A stretch of 64,000 bases of DNA, from positions 19,067,898-19,131,897 of the forward strand of contig JADWOT020000001.1 of assembly GCA_036345935.2 (NCBI GenBank), given 5' to 3'. A model generated the notes under the pieces. That model ran no database searches, was not told where the DNA came from, and saw only the letters and a program-made list of their open reading frames with translations. This document shows positions 57,385 to 64,000 of the stretch, piece by piece. Position 1 is the stretch's first letter; each line of letters opens with the position of its first letter. The stretch comes from Taenia hydatigena. Lineage: Eukaryota; Platyhelminthes; Cestoda; Cyclophyllidea; Taeniidae. The position numbers and the translations under genes were made by a program.

Positions 57385-58002
57385 CGGAGGTGTTCATGCT
57401 GCTGCCAAGCCTGCCCCGTTAAGGCGTATTCGTGTTTCAGGCACACCGGCTCAGCTAGGACGTGCTCATGAGTGTTGAAGGCAAAGGAGGCCATCGAAAG
57501 AAGTCTAATTGAGGAGGCAGGTTTGCAGTCCTGTAAATTTCAAGGGTTGAATAGCTTCTTCACTTTGTCTTTAGGATACTATTTCCTTACTCAACTACCG
57601 TACTTACTTCCACCGCCTGAACACCGGATTAGGCTCTTCACACCCCTCGTCTAGATTACTCCTCATGCCAATCGCTACTTTAAGGCTTATGTTCTAGTAT
57701 AGCAGAACTATGAAACAAATGTCATGACTTACGATTCTTTCAATTGCCCAATGTTTTCTCCCCTCTATTTTCCCACATTGTTCTCACTTCAATGTTGCTC
57801 AGCCTTCCTTCCATCTGGACGGTGATCGGCTAATATGGTTTGGGAGCGAGTGTGGTTTACCCACATAGCCAACGTCTTCACTAGGGAACCGCTTTAAATC
57901 TACTCTGGCTATTGTCGCCAATGCTAAGTTTGCGAAGCACATGACAGGGGTAAATGCCAAGTTGCACGCCATTTGTTGCCGTTCTGGCGGAAGTCGGGTT
58001 AA

Positions 58003-58299
58003 TCTTGCCCAACAACTCCTAATGCCAATGTGGTTATCACACCACACCAAGGTGCAACGCTCAGTGGCAGACATTGCGGTAGCTGTGCAACAACGTCAGA
58101 TTCACCTCTTGCCACCACCATTATTCCCCTTGAGTTAGTAACAGGCCAAAATAGGGCAGGCGGCGACTTAAGCATCGGTCCGCGTAGCCCATCACACATT
58201 CGTGTGGTAGATGCTCGACTTGCGAATGGGAGTCAAGAAGGATATTTCAGTAGTGGAGGATGCGAGCCTTTAATAAGAAAGTTGGTTTCAATAAAGTAA
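58003..58299 (+). CDS. candidate terminal exon, GC-rich, unknown
   Basis: Open frame of 98 codons, about half G+C in an AT-rich region. It reads VITPHQGATLSGRHCGSCAT, then TIIPLELVTGQNRAGGDLSI and HIRVVDARLANGSQEGYFSS, ending TAA 58297-58299 with AATAAA over the last codons (58291-58296). Alternative frames in the same stretch are also open on both strands (57941-58138 plus; 58074-57799 minus), as often happens in GC-rich DNA, so frame choice is tentative. No family is recognised. Confidence 0.35.
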   Translation, partial: SCPTTPNANVVITPHQGATLSGRHCGSCATTSDSPLATTIIPLELVTGQNRAGGDLSIGPRSPSHIRVVDARLANGSQEGYFSSGGCEPLIRKLVSIK

Positions 58300-58498
58300 A
58301 AGCAGTGCCTATTGCATCCAACACGCTGCAATTGTTGTTCTCGTTTCGTTGAATTGTATGCTTGCTTTGTCTTGATTCTCCACGTGAGACGAACTCATGG
58401 TAGCTAACACCACTTTGCAATGAAGTCGGGGCTGTCAGGAACTGCAGGAGTGTAACTAAGAGTAATACTAACCCTGACGGTCTCCCTCGTTTTTCTAG

Positions 58499-58679
58499 CA
58501 ATCATCTATCTTTAATGGGTATAATGCGTTACAGAACCGCAGGAGTGCCACAAATGATGTCTACACTTGGCAATCACCTGAAATTCGTGTTCTATGGGTC
58601 TTTCCTAAGCAGCATGATTTGCGCCTCATTTGAAGTGCATGAAAATTTCTTCGCAGAGTGGTTTGCAGTACTGCCGTAA
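58499..58679 (+). CDS. candidate exon, unknown (59 codons)
   Basis: A superb acceptor (CTCCCTCGTTTTTCTAG) at 58498 opens NHLSLMGIMRYRTAGVPQ, then STLGNHLKFVFYGSFLSSM and VHENFFAEWFAVLP before TAA 58677-58679. It is hydrophobic and aromatic in the middle. It may be terminal or may splice out at TTTGAA-GTGCAT. The minus-strand frame 59057-58626 (143 codons) overlaps its end and is an alternative, but it lacks such a splice site. Confidence 0.4.
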
Positions 58680-59412
58680 AGATGTTAGCTTTGCGAAAAG
58701 GTTTTGCATTCTCTGCACGTCTATTATCTGGGTGAAAATTAGTCGATCGAAAGCTAAGAAATGCTGAAGGCCAACATCGTTGGCTCCGTAGGATTGTCTG
58801 TTTTTGTTTCTTTTTTCATCGTGGTCGGACGCCTTTCTACATTCAGACAAATTTGATGCCATTTTTGTCAACATTAAGGTTTGTTTTTGAGTGTGAAGCA
58901 CCTTATGATGGCGGTTGTAGAGATTGAATTTGGAGGCACCAATAACGACGTTGAGGATTGGTGCACAGTGAGTTATTGTTCTGTTGCACTTCGTATTGCT
59001 CCATGATGAACTCTGTGTCTGCAGAGGTTGGACACATCTTGAACGCCCGTACTGCATCCTGACCTCCAGGTCATGTTAGTAGTCTTCCGACTTCTGAGAA
59101 GGCTCCAAGCCAGAGAACCCCTATTATAGTGCGTATAGGTTGCGAAGCTCTTGGCGTAGCCGAGGAAACACGCTACGCAGCATTTATTCCTACTTCCCTA
59201 CGGCGCAATATAATTATTGCTGTTGTTTCGAAGAACCCACTTAATTTTAGAACGTGTGGCAAACAGATTCGTCAATAGCAGTTTCCATCTTTGGAGAAGA
59301 TTCGCTCTAGCTCTAAAATGAAGTTTGCTGAATCAAAATTGATTTCAGCCATTAAATCTTCGATCATTAACTCAAATTTTGCTTAAAATTTTGCCCAAAC
59401 TATTTATTTCAG
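58680..59412. other. possible intron, or minus-strand frame
   Basis: The minus-strand frame 59057-58626 stays open for 143 codons (contains LSECRKASDHDEKRNKNRQS) but is Gln/His/Asn-mixed and unsupported by splice sites. Otherwise nothing was recognised. Confidence 0.25.
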
Positions 59413-59670
59413 CTGGAAGTTTTGAGCCGATTCGTTGTTCAACATCTCAGCGTTAAAGCCTTTTTTGAAGCCATGAGAAGCCATACATTACAAACCGCCA
59501 CCCTACGCAAATGCACAGGATGGTTGAGAGGCCAGTGGCATTCTCTGATTTTTGGTCAGCAGATCAAGAGCACAAACTTCGGAGGAATAAGTGTGTATCT
59601 TCTTAAATGCACAGTCAATCGGACTTGCAATTTATTACCCGCTTTGGAGCATGCACTTAAGATGTTGTAA
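59413..59670 (+). CDS. candidate terminal exon, unknown (85 codons)
   Basis: A canonical acceptor (AACTATTTATTTCAG) at 59412 opens LEVLSRFVVQHLSVKAFFEA, then RKCTGWLRGQWHSLIFGQQ and LLKCTVNRTCNLLPALEHAL, ending TAA 59668-59670. The reading is in phase 0 and strongly protein-like, with paired hydrophobic helices. No family is recognised. It could end the gene that includes 58499-58679, whose possible donors include phase 0. Confidence 0.45.
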   Translation: MEVLSRFVVQHLSVKAFFEAMRSHTLQTATLRKCTGWLRGQWHSLIFGQQIKSTNFGGISVYLLKCTVNRTCNLLPALEHALKML

Positions 59671-60400
59671 AAGAAAGCATGCTGGTGCTGAAGAGTGCTG
59701 CATGCGGCTGAACAGTCGCAAGAATGACGTTTTGGACTAAACATCAGGATGTTGTTTCAAACCTCAAAGAAGGAAGGTTTCAAGCATTTTAATGTACACA
59801 AGGCCAAACGCCAAGCCAATGCACACCCTTTTCTGACATGCGCTGTTTTCTGTGCTTCTTGTAGTTATTCCCCGGGTTCAGTCTCGGCCAGGCTGTGTGT
59901 GGACTGATACAATCATGAGACATTGTGTGCCTTGGTTTTCCCATTGTCGCATCCTCCGCAGGGCATATACAAATGACAACAACTGTATTTAAGAGGTGGT
60001 GACATTAGACTTTTTAGATTTTTAAAGTCCTGCTACAAAACAAACTCTTTTTCAAACGCGAAATTAAAGTATGCTGTTTCGAAAATTTTGCAGGCCTTCT
60101 TTTACTTGATGTTAATTTTACCATCTCCTGAGCCGTTGCTGTAAAAAGCCCAAAAATGAGCTTCTATCACAAGTAAACGCTGGTATGTCTCCTATGGTGA
60201 GTTCTTCGACATTCACTTATACTTCCCTGGTGCTAAAACACGCTTGACGCAGAATGAGACCACCAATACTTTCCACTTGGAGCGGTTTTATCCGAAGCTA
60301 TGGCTAACGCACCGTAAAAAATTTTTTCCAATGCCGCGATGAAGTGTACAAGCAGGGCGCATGGACTAGATGATATTAGAGTCAAGCGAGAGATGATGAG
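59671..60400. other. no gene recognised
   Basis: AT-rich. Weak similarity to the DNA upstream of ankyrin exon 4 begins near the end of this stretch. Confidence 0.35.
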
Positions 60401-62060
60401 CAAGCCGTATTGCACAATAATATCGCTACCATAAAGCGCCTGTTGAAATGCGGTGTAAGCCAGATTTCGTAGCCTTTATTATTCTACTCTGTTGATCGTG
60501 TCCTATTTATGAGCCACGTTTTTGCAATTCATCAAATCACGGAGGTAACCTTTTAGACGACTTTTTACGATTTGACCATTTAGAAGCCTACACTAGAGTT
60601 AAATTGAAACAGCTTGCTCTGTGTGCATGCACCTTAAATTTGCTTGGCAGCGCTATAACGAAGGAGCACTGCAAGGGTTATTAAGCCAAGGCAATACTCA
60701 TTTCTCACATTCAGGCGGATGATAGCGGAAGCGGTGGGAGCTCACTGCATCCTCCTCTTTATGCAGCTGTGCATAAGGGTCATCAAGAAGCACTGAAAGT
60801 CCTCCTTGAATATGGCACGTCGGTCTCTTGTACCGACGAAAACATGAACACTGCACTCGTGCAGCCACTAGAGGTCACCTGCCATTTGTTAAAATGCTTC
60901 TGGAGCACAGGGTTTGCGTCGCTGCAACTGATGTGCACAATGCAACTTCTTTAAGCCTAGCTGTTCACCGCTAACGCATAAAGGTTGTTCGACGTCTAAA
61001 TTGCCTTCATGCCGGTGTAGGATACAAACTGGACAAAAGAAATCAATCTGCACTTGCGCTTACCAGTGCCAAGGTACTTGTTCTACATTTGCCTCTATGG
61101 GTTAGTGGGGTCATCATTTACTCATAATGCAACCACCTATGAAAGCAATTTTATCCATGGCGCGATCTTGAAGAGGACAAAATATTGGCATATAGAATGG
61201 ATAAGGCAATCATCTGATGGTGCAGTCATGCCTGAAATTACATTTCCTGCAACTAGGGTGATTATGAAACGATAAGATTCATTTTGGAGGCACACTCAGG
61301 CAAGCTACCTTAAATAGCCACATTCTACTGACGCGACTGTTACTCCCACATAGAGCTGACATCAACTGATGCGTCACCTGTATGAAACCGCTTATTTTCG
61401 CAGCGATCTGTGGACGTCGCGTGCCTGTTTTTCAGTACTTTTAATCGAATGGAGTCGTTGTCGAGCAGCAAGACTGAAAGAGCCTCACGTCACTCATGTT
61501 GGTCGCCAAAGTCGGAAGCGCAAACATGATCGATTGCCTTTTGGCTGCCCATAAGGGAATAATCTTGCCGAATAAGTGTGTTTGCCGTGCCTATTTATTG
61601 TAAATAACTCATCCGTATAGTTCTAACTCAATTGTTTGCACCTTTAAAGGCAATGAATTATAAATGCGGTGCTTATAGTCGCCTGTTTATGCAAATAACC
61701 GTGCTTGACTCTCTCCAGCCATTTGACCGTCCTTTTCTTGCCTTACTGGCTTTGCATTAACTTAATTTTTTAGTGCTTTGTGTCCAGGAGCCAACGTGAC
61801 TGCAAAGTACAAAAAATGGAGCAACTTTGTCAATCACCAGTGATTTGGTCACAGGGAAATTCGTGAAAAGGTTTCAAGGGCTGCAGCGCGTAGTAACTGC
61901 CTATGATTTATGCTCCACCTGTTGACTATGCTATTGACAGTTGTATAATATCATTAGAGTGATTGAATTGTATTCCTGTTATCAGTTATTAAACATTTCC
62001 ATCGGTTTAACATTGCACAACAGCTTGATTGCATTGGATTCAATTGCACTCCGCAGTGCC
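60401..62060 (+). pseudogene. ankyrin-repeat pseudogene (copy of exons 3-6 with introns)
   Basis: Exon 3 remnant near 60401-60453 (QAVLHNNIATIKRLLK) keeps a GTAAGC donor. Exon 4 copy 60715-61073 begins ADDSGSGGS, keeps LHPPLYAAVHKGHQEALKVL, then has a four-base deletion near 60850 and an in-frame TAA near 60975 before a GTACTT donor. Exon 5 copy, from about 61259, starts GDYETIRFILEA, loses about 30 nt and carries several stops, and its donor reads CATAAG instead of GGTAAG. Exon 6 copy, from about 61791, has an extra A in an A-run and an early stop. Introns are clearly homologous to those of the gene at 50.5-52.1 kb, so this is a DNA duplication, not a retrocopy. Confidence 0.88.
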
Positions 62061-64000
62061 GCCACACCATTAGATGGCATGATAAACAGTTTTAAAATTG
62101 CGCAAGGCTTATTAATGACAGATGTATGCTCTTTGTTGGTTTCTTACAATCTTCCATGCCTAAGAGTAAGCGTAGATTTGTTGCTTCATAGTAAAATTAT
62201 GACTGCTTCCCTTAAGGGTGAGGGCATGAAATGCGGTTCTACTAATTTACCCATGCAGTGTCATTCAGAGTAACATCTTTTATTAGCGATGGACACGTGC
62301 GAAATTGTGATGCATGTGCTCTGTAACAGGCGGCCCTTAAAATGAGCAAGGAAATGGAAATTTATTTAAGAAGGAGTGTCATCAATTGTGCGGACCCCAT
62401 GTAAAAGGCAGGATAATTCAGCAGTGTTTGGTGAAGTTATCAAGATGAAGCAGATCCTGCGATGGCGTGTAGCCAGCCAGTCAATACTTCTAGCTTGGTA
62501 GTTCTTAGTCAAGCACTTAAGACGCAACTCATTTTCCGCCTTCTCGCTTGGTCATTTGTTTAACACAAACGTACATTGTTCGCATTTCCATTCACTTTAA
62601 TTTTGCTGCCCGTAAGGTGGTAACTCATGTTCTGTCAGGCCATCATTGGACTTTTATCCACTTATCTCCTGCTCAAAGGGCTGCGACACTATATTAATGG
62701 TAACAATCTGAGCCTTGTAATCTGACTGAATGCTGAATGCCCATCGACCCGTTTGTCCACGCTTAGAAGATCTAGTCGATTCTTTGAAGTCATCCGGTCA
62801 AGTCTCTGAGACACGTGAGCACTTTTATGGTAGCAATTTAATCGTCTTTCCAATCTTCGTCCACCAGTTTGCCAAGAAGATGAGTATTCAGCGCCAACTT
62901 TGCAGCTGAATGCAAACAGAAGAAAGCAGGCATGGAGGAGGCGCCTCTGCTAACAAAACGGCAGTGGCAGCAACTGCGTTAGAATCAGAAATGTTTATAG
63001 CAAACGAATCTTGTATATTGGTTGCACCCTGCAATAATTTAGCACCTAAGATCTGCTCTAATGCAAGGCATTTTGCAATAGGTCACTTGGTCTGCATTGT
63101 AGAAATTTGTATTTTGCTTCGTGAAAGGCATTGCACGTCACCTAGAACGAGACTACCAAACCAGATTATAATTTTGCTACTTTTTGGAAAGACACCTCCT
63201 ATTCTCGCTTCTTCTTATTCTTAAAAGCTAACAGACAGCTTTCATAATTGCAATGCTATAAATTTGGTGCATATCTTGATGGATGATTGGGTTTGCATGG
63301 AGAACACCTAGAATTCGCTGGCTAACACCTGCTTTCATGGGAAGAGGATACGGTGAAAATGTGCTGTTGACAAGAATTGAAGCTTGCCACTAGCTGTCAG
63401 GTTCGAATTGTCTGACAGCAAATTATTCAGTGGCTTTCACTAGTGGGTTCTAACAACTATACCCGCTTCCAAGGAGTAAAAATTCTAAAATTTTGGGGCT
63501 GCTAATTGCTATACTGCCTGAGATATCATGGCAACCTATCTCTTATAGCATCCGCACAGTGTTTCAAACGGGCAACGTAGATTCTTTCTTGTGTGCCCTA
63601 CATCGGACATGTGTTGTGCACGAAAACGCTGCAGTTCATTATGCATCCACTCAATTGCTCTCTATTTTCGCGCAAATAGACACATTCATCGGCTGATCAG
63701 ACGTGTTGACTTGTGGGTACGCGAAGGTATCTGGCGGAAAAGGTGTGCCATAGCACTTTGTAACTCACCGGAGACATGCCTGTTAAGCTCTTTTAAAGCG
63801 GTCAAAAGCAAAAGATTTCTTCGTCGGATGGTTTGAGTTGCCTTTGCGCAATTGCAAATTTTGTTGAGCTGGTGCTCTCGTCACCCGAGGAGAAACACTA
63901 AAATCCAGTGCTAGTTTGTGAGTGGTTGCGTCCTAAATGCTCTAAGTTGCTAGGTTATGTAAGGTACACATGGGACAACTATTAGTGTGAAATGGTAGCG
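62061..64000. other. no firm gene
   Basis: 62865-62980 is the partner of the short repeat at 36900-37040 and reads MEEAPLLTKRQWQQLR before a stop. Frames at 62910-63224 (104 codons) and 63493-63836 lack splice or domain support. Confidence 0.4.

Noticed and set aside
58626..59057. 143-codon minus-strand frame
   Set aside because: No splice or domain support, and it overlaps a plus-strand exon that has a very strong acceptor. Left as an alternative only.
1..64000. Mobile-element genes, CRISPR arrays, rRNA or tRNA genes, bacterial operons
   Set aside because: No transposase or reverse-transcriptase motifs, no regular spacer array, no recognisable RNA gene and no long adjacent frames were seen. 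The repeats look like segmental duplications. A tRNA scan and repeat library search would be decisive.

Overview
This is eukaryotic nuclear DNA of low gene density. There are no long open frames, operons or bacterial signals. The coding evidence is short exons bounded by GT/AG sites that join in matching phase. Where introns can be defined they run from about 36-80 nt up to a few hundred nt. Several frames end with an AATAAA overlapping or touching the stop codon. Moderate GC, very small introns next to long non-coding stretches, and many decayed segmental duplications suggest an invertebrate, perhaps a parasitic flatworm (cestode or trematode). That is inference and was not tested. I saw no transposase, reverse transcriptase, rRNA, tRNA or CRISPR array.

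Layout. 0-6.9 kb: tentative minus-strand exons (one with a possible PP2C-phosphatase tail at 109-304) and a broken tandem repeat (2.35-5.13 kb). 6.9-30.1 kb: a large, old inverted duplication (arms about 6.9-12.5 and 23.0-30.1 kb). Its 10.5-kb spacer holds a four-exon C2H2 zinc-finger gene (13.4-14.4 kb), a decayed paralog (19.0-20.1 kb) and other candidate exons (15.4-16.1 kb plus; 17.9-18.5 kb minus). 20.9-34.1 kb: a direct duplication overlaps this, one copy inside the spacer and one beyond the right arm. 34.6-45 kb: scattered candidate exons on both strands and a broken ankyrin copy (38.4-39.3 kb). 45.2-47.8 kb: a minus-strand multi-exon gene of unknown function. 48.7-49.3 kb: a three-exon minus-strand gene lying head to head with the ankyrin gene. 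49.5-52.1 kb: a seven-exon ankyrin-repeat gene, the clearest gene here, followed by a small membrane-protein frame. 52.4-59.7 kb: plus-strand candidate exons of unknown function. 60.4-62.1 kb: a second ankyrin pseudogene that keeps its introns.

Functionally, little can be tied together. The ankyrin and zinc-finger genes are recognisable by domain only. The main biological story is repeated segmental duplication: each recognisable gene family has one fairly intact copy and one or more copies in decay, copied as DNA with introns. The best candidate genes that I cannot assign are the minus-strand genes at 45.2-47.8 and 48.7-49.3 kb and the plus-strand exons at 57-59.7 kb.
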